Under the pieces are notes generated by a model. The model did not search any database. It was not told where the DNA came from and saw only the letters and a list, made by a program, of their open reading frames with translations. Shown one piece after another: positions 43,310-54,628 of a stretch of DNA of 60,000 nt. Each line of letters begins with the position of its first letter. Within the stretch, counting starts at the first letter, position 1. The DNA lies in the NCBI RefSeq assembly GCF_963678635.1, contig NC_087065.1, positions 34,597,679-34,657,678 of the forward strand, given 5' to 3'. This DNA is from Symsagittifera roscoffensis. Lineage: Eukaryota; Xenacoelomorpha; Acoela; Convolutidae. A program made the position numbers and the translations under genes.

Positions 43310-46300
43310 ATGGATTACCAGACATACAGACCCATGACAATACCGCCAAAAACACGCAAAACGTTCACTAGAAACAACTTTGCAGACCATAATTATAATT
43401 ACACACATCCATCAAAAACAAATTATCAACCACGAAAAAATTTTAGTAATTATACAAGATCTCGAAACTGGGATAACCCAATGGCACCACCTAATTCAGT
43501 AAATTTCCAAACAAATTTACATCCTCCACAGGATCGTAGTGAAAACTATCCATTTTTTCAACAAAATAAAAATAAAAAACAAACATCTTATCAAATGGAT
43601 TACTTATCCTCAGATGATGATTTCTTACAACCAGATATATTTACACCCTATAATCAAGAATATCGTGGACAAGGAATACAGAAACCACATACATATAATA
43701 GAATTTTTTCTCCACAACCAATAGATACACAAAACCAACAACCAATTCAACAACAAAACCCAATTAATACACAATCTTTTCAACCAATTCAGCAACAAAA
43801 CCCAATGATTGCAAACTCGTACCAACCAGCACAAATGCAAAATGAAATACCACTCCCATATTATCTTCAACAACACGAAATAACAAGAAATCAACTTTCA
43901 AATTTTTCTCAAATGCCAAATGCAGCAGAATCATTACAAATGACGATGAATCCATACCTTATGGGTGGATCATCAATAACATCAAATAAACCTTTAATGG
44001 TATTCACAGGAACAGACCCTGAATATTCTGTAGAAGACTATTTAAATGCAGTCACAGCAAATTTGATTTTAAATATAGGACCTGAACCAATTAATACGCC
44101 ACTACATCAAAACTGGATACATCGACGCACAGCGTTAATACAAACAACTCTAGATGGCGCAGCCCAAAAATGGTTTTCAGTATTGCCTATAGAAATAAAA
44201 TCAAATTGGAAAAGGTTTACACAAGAATTTTCAAAAATGTTTGACTCCGAAAGAAACAAACAACAACAAAGAGTTTTATGTAATGAAATTCGCAGATTAC
44301 CAAACGAAACCATCAAGCAATTAGCAGTACGAATCGAAACACTAGTTCGAAAAGCATATTCATTAAATACACATGACTATAAAAACACAAAGATGACAGA
44401 AATCTTAATGATGACCTTAACACCACAATTAAGGAAAATAGCAATAAAAAAGAGAGCATCCCATCCTTCGTCAATTCGAGAACCCGATTTAGATTTTCGA
44501 AAACTAGTAGACAAACTAGAACAAGCTGAAATCACAATGAAACTCGAAGAAACGGAAAATCTGAAATTACAATACGTTAACAGAATTGAAACAGCTTCCA
44601 CAAATATAAACAATATACAGGAATCAGATACAGACCTCGTTGAAAAAATCACTGAAATACTCAATATTTACGAAAAACACCCAAACTTTAAAGGCAAACC
44701 ATCTTTCAAAAAATGGTGTAATTATTGCCGACGATACGGACATAGTATTTCTGAATGTAGACAAAAACAGCAAGACAATCAAAATAAACCTCAAAAATAT
44801 AAAGAACCAAATAAATCATTCTACCAATACATGAAAAAAGATCAAAATCTACCGAACAAAACAGTCTACAGCAACAACAGTTCAGGAAAACCACTCCCGA
44901 ATAATACAAATTATACAAGAAATCAATCACCATATAACTCAAGTTATAGAGGAAGATCACCAGAACGAAGAAACACGCAAAATTCATCACAAAATCACTA
45001 CAATAGACCAAATAGTCGAAATAACTATTCCAGATCAAATTCAAATACACAACAATTTGTTTCTAGATCTAATTCCCAATCAAGAAATAATTACTACCCA
45101 AACAATCAATCACGAAATTCATCATACAATAGGAATAGAAACTACTCCAATAATCGGAATAGAAGTTATTCAAACAACCGAAACCAGAATTACCCGAACA
45201 ATCAATCAAGGAATAACTCATATAATAGATCAAGCTATAACAGACCAAACAATAATTACCAAAACAGATCGCGAAATAATTCACAAAATCGACATTCAAG
45301 TTATAATAATCGTTATAGAAATTATTCCCAATCACCACACCGGAATAATAATAACTATACTAATTCTAATAATCGCCACAGAAGTAGTACACCTAAACAT
45401 CAAAGACATATTAATCAAGTACAATCTAATCCAGAAACAACATCAGACCCTCCAGGTATTGATGACACAGTAACTGATACGTTACAACTCAATCAAATAA
45501 ACTGTGGATCATCAGATTCAGAAAGCGATGCAGAAAACACTCTCTCCATCAATATGATAAAAGTCGAAAATGACTATGAACCTGTTATATATGAACAACC
45601 TTTTTCATCACACATATATGAGAATCAATCAGAACTCCTTCACAATTATTATATTGAACCCGTCCATTCCACACCGACGACACAAAAAACTAATGAAATT
45701 AACACTACAAATCAACCCAATGAGAACGAAAAAACAAAATGCTTGAATACAAATCACATCTATCAAAACATACAAAAAGAGCAACCCAAAGAAAAAATTT
45801 GGACAATACCATTTCTTTTAGAAAGTCCAAGAAGCAAAGAATTTCAACCACCAGATCTTGAAATTGATTTTTTAATTGATTCAGGAGCAGAATCAAATAT
45901 AATAAACATTCCCACATGGAATGAAATAAAAACCTTACACCCAAAGCTAACACCTCTTGAAACCTCCAGCAAACTAGCAACAGCACAAGGATCAACATTA
46001 ATAAACTACAGAAAAATTCAATTATTTCTTCTCCCCACAAGAACAATGGAGCAAAACAAAATTTTAACCAAACCATTTAAACAAATATTCCATATCACTG
46101 ATATTAAACACAATATCATTGGAATACCATTTATCTCTAAATATATACCAACAATCAACATCTTGAATAGTAAAATATTAATCAAAGATAAATATACAAA
46201 AACAAAAGACACATCCCTAACATTTTTTCAAAGATTAAATAAACAACCACCATTCTTTTCAAAATTCTATCCAATATATAACCAACAAAGAAAACACTTG

Positions 46301-49300
46301 AAAGCACTATCAGGAAACATATACAATTTTTCGATAAAGCAAGTTCACCAATATGATAAAAAACAAAACAAACAAAAATTTTATATGTCAGATTTTGAAT
46401 TCAAACCTATTCATAAATTTTTCAAAATCACAATCTCATCACTAAAATATTTGAAAAACTCGAATTCAGATATTATTTCCTTACATGTATACAACAATAC
46501 ACCTTACCAAGTAACATTACCTTTAGGACTTTTAGGCTATTGCGAAACCAACGCTACAATATCACCAATACACGAAAAAGCATATCGTGTAAATAATATA
46601 CTCCAATTACTAGATATTTGCCAATCCACAATTCCTAATGAAGAATTATCTATAAATAGTATAATAAGTAACGAAAACAGAAATACGGATTATTTCACAA
46701 AAACCCCATATTTCAAACCTACATTCAACATAAGTAACTACACAGAGAGTCAACAGAAATTTTTAACAATGTTTAATTTCCAACATTCACAAATAACACA
46801 AGACGAATTTGAAAAACTAGCAAAACAGCTAATTAAATATTCATCAGTCTATGCAACATCCAAATTTGATGTTGGCAAAATCAGCTCATCACTACATCTC
46901 CCATTAAAACCAGACGCAGTTTTCAAAAAACAAAGAGCAAGTAAAGTACCAATTCACTTACACGATAAAGTGAACAGATTACTCGACATTTTAGAACAAT
47001 ACAACATTATATCACCAGTAAACAAAGAGGAACAACCAAAAAGCAACACATTTATCAACCCTGTTATCATTCTAGCCAAAGGAGAATCATTAAAAATTGT
47101 TCTCGATGCTAGATACCTCAACTCACTAATACATGAATCAAAGTGTAATTGGCCCATTGAACCAATACAAGTTATTTTAACAAAAATAAACGGAAAATAC
47201 TTTACCACCGCCGATATGAATAGTGCATATAATCAAATGCCATTAGATGAACAATCACGACGCTTAACACAATTTGTTATTGGAAACCAACAATACGAAT
47301 TCAACCGCTTATTCTATGGAATATCCATAGGACCAGCAGCTTTTTCAGCTTTTATGAGCAAAATTTTTCGACCACTAATACTCAAGAAAAATGCAATCAC
47401 CTATTTAGACGATGTTTTTATGCAATCACAGACAAAAGAGGAAATGTTCAATGTTTTAGAACAATATCACCAAATACTTCAGAACGAAAATCTGAAGGCC
47501 GCCCCCGATAAATCACACTTCTTTTTGACAAAAGTTAAATTCTTAGGACATAATATAGAAAGAAAAACAATCACTCCATTGAAATCACGTATAGACGCTA
47601 TTCAAAAACTCCAACCACCAACAAATAAAAAGAAAATCCAAGAATTCCTTGGAATGTTAAACTTTTTAAGCAAATATGTTTATAAAATGCAATTATATCT
47701 ACGACCATTCTATAACATACGTAGACAACAAAATAATTTTGAATGGAATACAGAACATCAAGCACGATTTGAAGAAATAAAAAAACTTCTAACTGAACAA
47801 ATTTCAAACACAATTCCAGATTCAAATCAACCATTTTATGCAATGTGCGATGCTTCGAACTTTGGCATCGGCGCAGCATTATTACAATCACATAATAGTA
47901 CAAATAAAATGAACCTCATATCAGCAAATTCTCGATTATTCACTCAAGCAGAGCTACGACTCTCAACTCTAATGAGAGAATTTACAGCCATAATATATAC
48001 ACTAACAGAATATGAATTTCTGATACTTGGATCAAAACATCCCACAGTTCTATTCACAGACCATAAACCAATCATCTTTCTTTTTACACAAAAGTCTAAT
48101 CCAAACCACCGAGTTTATAGATTTCAACTCATTTTAATGAAATTCCCAAACTTACATATAGTTTGGACCGCAGGAAAAAATCTTGCATTACCAGACACCT
48201 TAAGTCGAAATACGCCACCTGAATTACTTACACGTAAAACCACAGTCGAAATACCCAAAAACATAAAATTCTACCTTGCAGAAAATGAAACATCACCCCG
48301 ATTGGAATGCAAATATGCAGTAAAAACTGACGTTGGACAATCACAAATAAATAATTTACAACATTTCCCACTTTATTTAGATTGTCAAAATAATCACTAT
48401 GAAGTTGATTTACTTGGAACATCAACTTTTAAACCAATCCCATATTCACAATGGATAAAAAATAACACCCAACAAAAAAGAATAAAACAACACCCGCCTA
48501 AAAAAGACCATTTTCCACTAATTGAAAAAGAAAATTTAACTGATAAAATAAACTTATCAGGACCACAAACAAACGATTCAAAATACACAATAAATCAAGT
48601 TTTTGACCTCCATGACCCACTTGACACAATACCCTTATCTAAATTAGAAATTGAAAACATTTTTCTCCCCCCAACAGAAACAATTACAATTTCAACACTG
48701 AAACAATATCAAAACCTTGACCCAGTAATTCGACAACTGAAATCATGGCACAAATATAAAACTAAACCTATCAAAGCAGATTCAACTATTCTAAGAAACA
48801 AAACACTCCTCCGATATTTTCGAAAATTCAATAATACAACAATTAACGAAAACACAGACCTTCTAGAATACAAACTAAATGAATCTACAGTTCCCTGTCT
48901 CCCTTTAAGTATGATTCTAATAGCTTTTAATATTTCACATACACAAAATATTAAAGGACACTCTGGATCAGAAAAAACATATTCAAATTTTGTACAAAAC
49001 TTTTATTTCCCAAATGCACCAATTTGGATAAAAGTACTATGCAATGACTGTATAGTATGTCAACTAAATAAACCTTACCCAAATCAAAAACAAATAGCAC
49101 AAAAACAAGATTTTAAAGGACAAAGTTTGTACTTTAATCATCGTATCTCATTTGATACCAAAGGACCAATTTCACCCTCATCCGAAGGAAACTCCTACAT
49201 TATGGTAATTGTTGACGCATTTACACATTATGTAGCACTTAACCCAGTACCACATTGTAACGCTTATTACGCTTACACAACACTCTATGAACACTGGATA

Positions 49301-50287
49301 GCAAAATTCGGACTACCAGAAATTTTAGTTACAGACAACGGTACAGAATTCATAAATAATGAAATCATCACACTATGTCATTTATATAACATTAAACACA
49401 AACCACGTACATCTCACGCACCTTGGACAAACGGCTTAGTCGAAGGTATGAACCGTTCATTACAAGAATATCTCAGATGTATCATCAATGGAAATGATAC
49501 AAGATATACCGAATGGTTATCAGATGTAAAACTATTTCCCTTAGCATATAATTCACAAATCACGACAACTTTAGGAATGTCACCATATGAAATGGTTTTT
49601 AACCAAAAGCCACGCAAACCAATAATGTTTACAGCAAACTCTCATAAAAACGCACAAGGTTATTGTCAACCAAATAAAGACTCAATTTGTTATAACCTAC
49701 CATTACATACACACGATGAAGATCATTTTCATCACCCACAAATTCTTAAATTAGCCTCCGGTACACACACCGAATGGATTTTAAACAGAGATAAAAAACA
49801 CAATGAAATTTACCAAAAGGTAACAAAAAAGTTGTTACAAGGGCAAAATATTAATGAACAAATAAATTCACGCTTTACACCAGCCTCCGATTTAAAAATT
49901 GGAACATTTGTTTTAATACCCAATTTTAATACTCAAAAAGGAATTTCAAAAAAGTTACAACCCCTTCGTAAAGGACCATACCAAATAATTGCAAAACCCA
50001 CTGATGTCACATTTAAAATCACCGACTCAGATAAAAAAGAAATCGTTCAACACCGAAATAACCTATTACCTTATTATCCAAAAGAATACGCACTCCGCAA
50101 ACTAACTCAATTATATTCTTTTACAGGTTTAAAAGTTATTCAAAATGACCCACATACGGACAACATAACAAAGGAACAAAATGATATTCACCTCGGAAAT
50201 CAAAATACAAAATCAAACACCACAAAAAACAATACAAAAAATCTCGATCAAAATACATCTCAAAAAGAAAAAAAAATAGAAAAATGA
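43310..50287 (+). CDS. Gag-Pol polyprotein of the giant element (intact)
   Basis: Single 2325-codon frame from ATG 43310 to TGA 50285-50287. Gag: Gln/Asn/Pro-rich N-terminus (to about 215), capsid-like region from LMVFTGTDPEYSVEDYL onward, zinc knuckle C470-x2-C473-x4-H478-x4-C483, then a long Asn/Arg/Ser repeat-like basic tail (to about 705). Protease LIDSGAE (D857). RT with D1302 (TTADMNSAYNQ) and YLDD (D1367, D1368). RNase H begins at CDASNFGIGAAL (D1514). Integrase: H1877, H1884, C1914, C1917 zinc site; D1949 (SFDTKG), D2009 (TDNGTEF), E2045 (GLVEGMNR), a D,D(35)E spacing. The C-terminus is Asn/Lys-rich. No frameshift or stop separates gag from pol. The stop overlaps the next ATG (ATGA at 50284-50287). 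Confidence 0.96.
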   Translation: MDYQTYRPMTIPPKTRKTFTRNNFADHNYNYTHPSKTNYQPRKNFSNYTRSRNWDNPMAPPNSVNFQTNLHPPQDRSENYPFFQQNKNKKQTSYQMDYLSSDDDFLQPDIFTPYNQEYRGQGIQKPHTYNRIFSPQPIDTQNQQPIQQQNPINTQSFQPIQQQNPMIANSYQPAQMQNEIPLPYYLQQHEITRNQLSNFSQMPNAAESLQMTMNPYLMGGSSITSNKPLMVFTGTDPEYSVEDYLNAVTANLILNIGPEPINTPLHQNWIHRRTALIQTTLDGAAQKWFSVLPIEIKSNWKRFTQEFSKMFDSERNKQQQRVLCNEIRRLPNETIKQLAVRIETLVRKAYSLNTHDYKNTKMTEILMMTLTPQLRKIAIKKRASHPSSIREPDLDFRKLVDKLEQAEITMKLEETENLKLQYVNRIETASTNINNIQESDTDLVEKITEILNIYEKHPNFKGKPSFKKWCNYCRRYGHSISECRQKQQDNQNKPQKYKEPNKSFYQYMKKDQNLPNKTVYSNNSSGKPLPNNTNYTRNQSPYNSSYRGRSPERRNTQNSSQNHYNRPNSRNNYSRSNSNTQQFVSRSNSQSRNNYYPNNQSRNSSYNRNRNYSNNRNRSYSNNRNQNYPNNQSRNNSYNRSSYNRPNNNYQNRSRNNSQNRHSSYNNRYRNYSQSPHRNNNNYTNSNNRHRSSTPKHQRHINQVQSNPETTSDPPGIDDTVTDTLQLNQINCGSSDSESDAENTLSINMIKVENDYEPVIYEQPFSSHIYENQSELLHNYYIEPVHSTPTTQKTNEINTTNQPNENEKTKCLNTNHIYQNIQKEQPKEKIWTIPFLLESPRSKEFQPPDLEIDFLIDSGAESNIINIPTWNEIKTLHPKLTPLETSSKLATAQGSTLINYRKIQLFLLPTRTMEQNKILTKPFKQIFHITDIKHNIIGIPFISKYIPTINILNSKILIKDKYTKTKDTSLTFFQRLNKQPPFFSKFYPIYNQQRKHLKALSGNIYNFSIKQVHQYDKKQNKQKFYMSDFEFKPIHKFFKITISSLKYLKNSNSDIISLHVYNNTPYQVTLPLGLLGYCETNATISPIHEKAYRVNNILQLLDICQSTIPNEELSINSIISNENRNTDYFTKTPYFKPTFNISNYTESQQKFLTMFNFQHSQITQDEFEKLAKQLIKYSSVYATSKFDVGKISSSLHLPLKPDAVFKKQRASKVPIHLHDKVNRLLDILEQYNIISPVNKEEQPKSNTFINPVIILAKGESLKIVLDARYLNSLIHESKCNWPIEPIQVILTKINGKYFTTADMNSAYNQMPLDEQSRRLTQFVIGNQQYEFNRLFYGISIGPAAFSAFMSKIFRPLILKKNAITYLDDVFMQSQTKEEMFNVLEQYHQILQNENLKAAPDKSHFFLTKVKFLGHNIERKTITPLKSRIDAIQKLQPPTNKKKIQEFLGMLNFLSKYVYKMQLYLRPFYNIRRQQNNFEWNTEHQARFEEIKKLLTEQISNTIPDSNQPFYAMCDASNFGIGAALLQSHNSTNKMNLISANSRLFTQAELRLSTLMREFTAIIYTLTEYEFLILGSKHPTVLFTDHKPIIFLFTQKSNPNHRVYRFQLILMKFPNLHIVWTAGKNLALPDTLSRNTPPELLTRKTTVEIPKNIKFYLAENETSPRLECKYAVKTDVGQSQINNLQHFPLYLDCQNNHYEVDLLGTSTFKPIPYSQWIKNNTQQKRIKQHPPKKDHFPLIEKENLTDKINLSGPQTNDSKYTINQVFDLHDPLDTIPLSKLEIENIFLPPTETITISTLKQYQNLDPVIRQLKSWHKYKTKPIKADSTILRNKTLLRYFRKFNNTTINENTDLLEYKLNESTVPCLPLSMILIAFNISHTQNIKGHSGSEKTYSNFVQNFYFPNAPIWIKVLCNDCIVCQLNKPYPNQKQIAQKQDFKGQSLYFNHRISFDTKGPISPSSEGNSYIMVIVDAFTHYVALNPVPHCNAYYAYTTLYEHWIAKFGLPEILVTDNGTEFINNEIITLCHLYNIKHKPRTSHAPWTNGLVEGMNRSLQEYLRCIINGNDTRYTEWLSDVKLFPLAYNSQITTTLGMSPYEMVFNQKPRKPIMFTANSHKNAQGYCQPNKDSICYNLPLHTHDEDHFHHPQILKLASGTHTEWILNRDKKHNEIYQKVTKKLLQGQNINEQINSRFTPASDLKIGTFVLIPNFNTQKGISKKLQPLRKGPYQIIAKPTDVTFKITDSDKKEIVQHRNNLLPYYPKEYALRKLTQLYSFTGLKVIQNDPHTDNITKEQNDIHLGNQNTKSNTTKNNTKNLDQNTSQKEKKIEK

Positions 50288-50433
50288 CAGAACAAATAAT
50301 ACCCCAAGAACAAATCGACAAATCAGAACATAGAGAGTCTTCACGACTTAGAAATCAACCACGTAAAAATTATAAAGTATTCATCCCACAATCTAAAATA
50401 TTAAAGAAAGTTGAATTTCAAAAACAACCTTAA
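50284..50433 (+). CDS. 49-aa ORF overlapping the pol stop (ATGA)
   Basis: ATG 50284 uses the A of the codon before the pol TGA; TAA at 50431-50433. The short basic product contains ESSRLRNQPRKNY, like the R-S-R...P--Y tail found at the C-terminus of many gypsy integrases. It may be a tail normally reached by -1 shifting from pol, or a separately reinitiated peptide. Confidence 0.5.
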   Translation: MTEQIIPQEQIDKSEHRESSRLRNQPRKNYKVFIPQSKILKKVEFQKQP

Positions 50434-51252
50434 TTCTACATTTAACAATCTTTGCACCTCTGAAACATTTTACACTTTCAATTTTCAAGATAACATGCTG
50501 ACAAACACGCAGCGATTCTAGTTCAAAATTAGCCAATAGGATTCATCCAATCCGTCACCTTCTATAACTTTAACACAAACCAACTAGACGAAAAATATTA
50601 AACTCCAGGCATATCTATAACTATAACTCTACGACCTCCAGGTCAAAAATAAGCAAACCACTCCAACTTGACAACTAAAATAAATATCCCCATAATATCA
50701 TAACCCTCCCTTATCTAATAAACCAAAGATCAACAATATTTCCCCAACTCAGACCTGAAATATCCCCCAAACAAATATGTTAAATTAGCCTAAAGTAAAA
50801 GAACGACCATTTTATTTAGCCTAAAGTATAAAAATCTCAAAAATACCCCAGATCATTTGACAAATGAAAATAAAGACAAAGAAAACCTCCCGATCACCAT
50901 AAAAATTGCCCCCAACAATTTTTTACAAAACTCAACCCACTTGTCAAAAAACTAATAAATAATCCGACCACACTTGAAAATTGCCCCAAACAACAAAAAA
51001 TAATCGATCACGAAGCCATTTCTTAAATGCTCTTCTATCAAACAGTCACTAAAATTATCACAAACCTCAAACAATTTTTTACGGTACTTGAAACTTTCAT
51101 AATATTTCTTTTTGATATCCTTGAATCTTTTCTAATACTCTTAATCATTTTTTGTAATATTTTTTAAATTTTCTACACTATATTCGAACTATTTCTCCAA
51201 TTTCAAAAACCCTTGATTATATCCACAGGTACGATTTATAAAACTTGTCTAA
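50434..51252 (+). other. Non-coding spacer between pol and the 3' gene block
   Basis: No ORF of note. Contains short direct repeats (TTAGCCTAAAGTA near 50788 and 50818; TTGCCCC-AACAA near 50908 and 50983). A candidate splice acceptor ATATCCACAG ends at 51228, 24 nt before the next ATG. Confidence 0.4.
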
Positions 51253-51429
51253 ATGATACGAACTATTTTCAGTAGAACTGATATTTTTCTACTATTTGTA
51301 ATTTTCATAACATTTCTATCATCCCTCATTTTGACCATATGCAAATGTATAAAGAAAGCAATCATCACATTCGCTCTAGCAACAATCCTCCTAATTCTTT
51401 TCTTAGAAGAATACTATAATAAACATTAA
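51253..51429 (+). CDS. 58-aa hydrophobic membrane ORF
   Basis: ATG 51253 to TAA 51427-51429. Two hydrophobic segments (about 11-29 and 37-51) separated by a basic hinge CKCIKKA, ending in a charged EEYYNKH. The layout suggests a small two-pass membrane protein; a viroporin-like role is speculation. It begins just after a candidate splice acceptor (51228). Confidence 0.5.
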   Translation: MIRTIFSRTDIFLLFVIFITFLSSLILTICKCIKKAIITFALATILLILFLEEYYNKH

Positions 51430-51449
51430 CTTTTTCACTAAAAAAATAG

Positions 51450-52583
51450 ACCAAAAAGCTATCAAAAATTGCTACCCAAAAGTCACAAAGTCAGTCTTCA
51501 CCGACATCATCCCAAGATAACCCAACAACACCTTCAACTACCCATAATCCTCAAACATGTACACGAATTTCCTTTCAAGATAACCCATACACTTTTGAAG
51601 AACGACACGCTCGTTTATCAGAACCACTAGAACCAGTTCAACGACAAGCACCTCTAAGCGAACCAACATATAACTTATACCCAACACTACCACAAGAATT
51701 AAGTAGAATAAGAAATCCTAGTCAAAACCAAAATACAGTCGAAATAAATAGACAAATTATACATCCTCGACGAAACAGAAATTTTCAAACTCCCCGAGTT
51801 CATTTTGACATACCTCAATCCCCATCACAAAACACTCCAGAAAACCCCATTGGTACATTACCAGAAACCCCTACGCTTCTTTCACAACGTAGCACCTCAA
51901 GCCTACCATCAGATTACTTAGGTTCAACACCAACATCTGAACAAATACGTGAAAATCTCTTTAACCCCCCAAACTAGGCATCACGACTACCATATTGGAC
52001 AACACATTCATTTACACAAGGTGAATTAAATTTAGTCAATGATCCAATAGATATTTCTACGGATACAACAACATCGTCATTACTACCAGAAACATTATCA
52101 CTACCATCAACACCATCAATAAGCCAGATTTCACCACCACCTTTTAACTTAAATTTTCCAAATAATCTCGACGCCAGATATCGAGAACAATCATCAACAA
52201 ATATCCCTTTAAGACTAGATTGGAATACATTTACAGCCCCTCCACCATTATTTGGACAACATCTAGAAAGTAATCGCCTTCACAACTGGGCACTTAATAG
52301 ATCACAATACCGACAAGACATTCACGACGATATCCGTGATCACAATATCCAAATACTCCAACAAAACAGTTTACAATTAAAGTTTGAAATCACAGTTAAA
52401 TTAAACAACATTACTCAACATCCCTACCCATTAAACCCACCAAACATAACAGCCCAATCACTACCACCACCATTTATAACCACTGAAGTAATATATAAAT
52501 ACGACAGATATACCAAAAAGACAATTGGTTACATCACATTTTATAACCCATACTCAGGATTATCATACACATGTATATTCTAA
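51450..52583 (+). CDS. Pro/Ser/Thr-rich ORF with internal TAG, overlapping env start
   Basis: A frame open from about 51450 to TAA 52581-52583, with one in-frame TAG at 51975-51977 and no in-frame ATG in its first half. It reads as one low-complexity protein on both sides of the TAG (EPLEPVQRQAPLSEP..., then LLPETLSLPSTPS...), with a more structured C-terminal part (about 52200-52560: LDWNTFTAPP, HNWALNRSQYRQDIHDD, GYITFYNPYSG). Its last 13 nt overlap the env ATG. Expression might need splicing, a non-AUG start or stop readthrough; equally the TAG may be a recent mutation. No domain recognised. Confidence 0.45.
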
Positions 52584-54628
52584 AATTATTAATTTTTCTC
52601 CAACTCCTTTTTCTAATAACCTCAAATCAAAACATAAACCCTTCCCCCCGCACAGGACCACAAGATTTATTAGTAACACATTACGATTGTGAAGAAAACG
52701 AACAAAAAACACTACACAAGTATGCAATAAATCAAGTATCACAATGCGAAACAGAACCCCAAGCCATAGAAACTACAAATATAATAGCAACACTTTATTC
52801 AAAAGCCCGAGCAACTACAGTTATAGGATATAAATTCACAGCAACATTTTCTGAAAAGAAAGTACATTTTTCACAAGTCTCAAACGGAAATAAAAACCGA
52901 CTTGACCATGAATCATTCTACCAGAGTAATATAGAACGACTTTTACATCTCAATCCCGAAGATTGTAAAAACGAGTTACTCCGACTAAACATCACAAAAA
53001 ATAAAAACACAGATAGAAATTTAGTATATTTCCAATTTTTTTCAGATTCTGTACATCAAGCAGAACTTGAAAGATATCAAGGACATATAAAATTAGATGA
53101 AAAATACCCATACAACGGCGCACACGGACGATTAACCTATGACATGCACGATAAACACTGGATACCACACATTGGTATAAATGACCCATCAAACTGCAAA
53201 GCAGACACAAAAAATAAAGGATACCAAGAAATAATGTTTTTCGATTGGAAAATACAACTCGAAAAAATACAACTCACACGAGATTTATCAGACAACACAA
53301 TGATTCATCAAGGAATTAGATTACCTTGTAAAAACGACCAAGGTTATTGCGACCCTACAACCAGAACACAAGCAACAATTGTTTGGTTCCCCGAAGACAC
53401 ATGTACAACATTTCAAGTAGCAAAAATACACGCTCGTATGATAAAATTTCACGAAAAATATTTTATACAATCAATACCATATGAACAAGTAAATCAATTA
53501 CGAAAAATAAGTTCTAATTTTCGAAACATTCATAATATAGAAAATAAATTAACACGTTTTCAAATATATCAAGAAACAGAACTTGCATGTAAATACAGAA
53601 ACCCACTTCACAAAACACAATACTCTGAAATATTAGTTGAATACGAAAATGGATTCGACATGACCACTGGAAAAATAAAAGTCGACCCATACGCCACAAG
53701 TCATCCCTTAAACGAAGGAACATCATATATACCAGTTAATTTTCAAAAGAATACAGGTCAACCTAGTGGACATTTAAAGCCCCAAGACGATCAAAGCACA
53801 CGTTTACAAGAACTATCACTAATGAATAGTACATATTTTGGTAATATCCACTATGATATTCACTTAGATATGAAACTAGACTACACGATTAGCCGAATTT
53901 TTCAAGAAATGTCATTCTCCGAATTAGAAACATTACACCAACTATGCGAATTAGAAAGAACACAAATATTACAATCACTTGCACTAGCAGTATTAAAAAT
54001 ACCCTACGCAGGATATTTACTATCAGGAAATAGATCAAATTTTTTAGACTATGAAGGAAACATCTTATGGTTTTATACTTGTACTAAAAAAGTATCACCA
54101 CTATACGTTTTTGAAGATAAACGATGCTATAAAAGAATCCCTATCTTTTATAAGAATAAAGTACATTTCGTTGACACACTTTCACGAAGAACCTATTTCT
54201 GGGATACCGCAGTTCCATGTGGATCAGAAAATAGCCACAACGTAGTACAACTAAACCCTGATGAAGATAAATATTACCTTCTCACCCCATATCCCACATT
54301 AATGCAATCACTCAAAAAATTTTCACCAGAAAGCATTCGCGCTATCGCTCGAAACCCAAATATAGACTTACAATCAATAGGAATATACTCAAAATCAGAT
54401 ATTCAACATCACATTAGAACACAACAATTCCAGGAATTATTAACACAAATGGACACAATACAAAGACAATCAATTGACCAAAACTTACACAAACTTGCCG
54501 AAACCGCAGGATTTGCAGACATCTATACGCAAGACTATAGCGGATATTTTAAGGACATTAAAGATTATATATATCTAAACGGTGAAAAATACCGTCCCCA
54601 AGATATATCACCTATCAATATTTTTTAG
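52571..54628 (+). CDS. Env-like glycoprotein ectodomain
   Basis: 685 codons from ATG 52571. N-terminal hydrophobic signal peptide (about residues 1-18, LKLLIFLQLLFLI), then a large ectodomain with paired cysteines and several N-glycosylation sequons (for example LNITK, NSTYF, NRSNF). It starts HYDCEENEQ...VSQCE, reminiscent of the Y-D-C...V--C opening of class III-type glycoproteins of some negative-strand RNA viruses captured by LTR elements (pattern resemblance only). It stops at TAG 54626-54628 just after a run of six T and lacks an anchor; the anchor lies in the next frame. In an intact relative it would mediate cell entry. Confidence 0.75.
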   Translation: MYILKLLIFLQLLFLITSNQNINPSPRTGPQDLLVTHYDCEENEQKTLHKYAINQVSQCETEPQAIETTNIIATLYSKARATTVIGYKFTATFSEKKVHFSQVSNGNKNRLDHESFYQSNIERLLHLNPEDCKNELLRLNITKNKNTDRNLVYFQFFSDSVHQAELERYQGHIKLDEKYPYNGAHGRLTYDMHDKHWIPHIGINDPSNCKADTKNKGYQEIMFFDWKIQLEKIQLTRDLSDNTMIHQGIRLPCKNDQGYCDPTTRTQATIVWFPEDTCTTFQVAKIHARMIKFHEKYFIQSIPYEQVNQLRKISSNFRNIHNIENKLTRFQIYQETELACKYRNPLHKTQYSEILVEYENGFDMTTGKIKVDPYATSHPLNEGTSYIPVNFQKNTGQPSGHLKPQDDQSTRLQELSLMNSTYFGNIHYDIHLDMKLDYTISRIFQEMSFSELETLHQLCELERTQILQSLALAVLKIPYAGYLLSGNRSNFLDYEGNILWFYTCTKKVSPLYVFEDKRCYKRIPIFYKNKVHFVDTLSRRTYFWDTAVPCGSENSHNVVQLNPDEDKYYLLTPYPTLMQSLKKFSPESIRAIARNPNIDLQSIGIYSKSDIQHHIRTQQFQELLTQMDTIQRQSIDQNLHKLAETAGFADIYTQDYSGYFKDIKDYIYLNGEKYRPQDISPINIF

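Noticed and set aside
45057-45473. 138-codon Ile/Thr-rich frame within gag
   Set aside because: Alternate-frame shadow of the Asn/Arg/Ser-rich gag tail.
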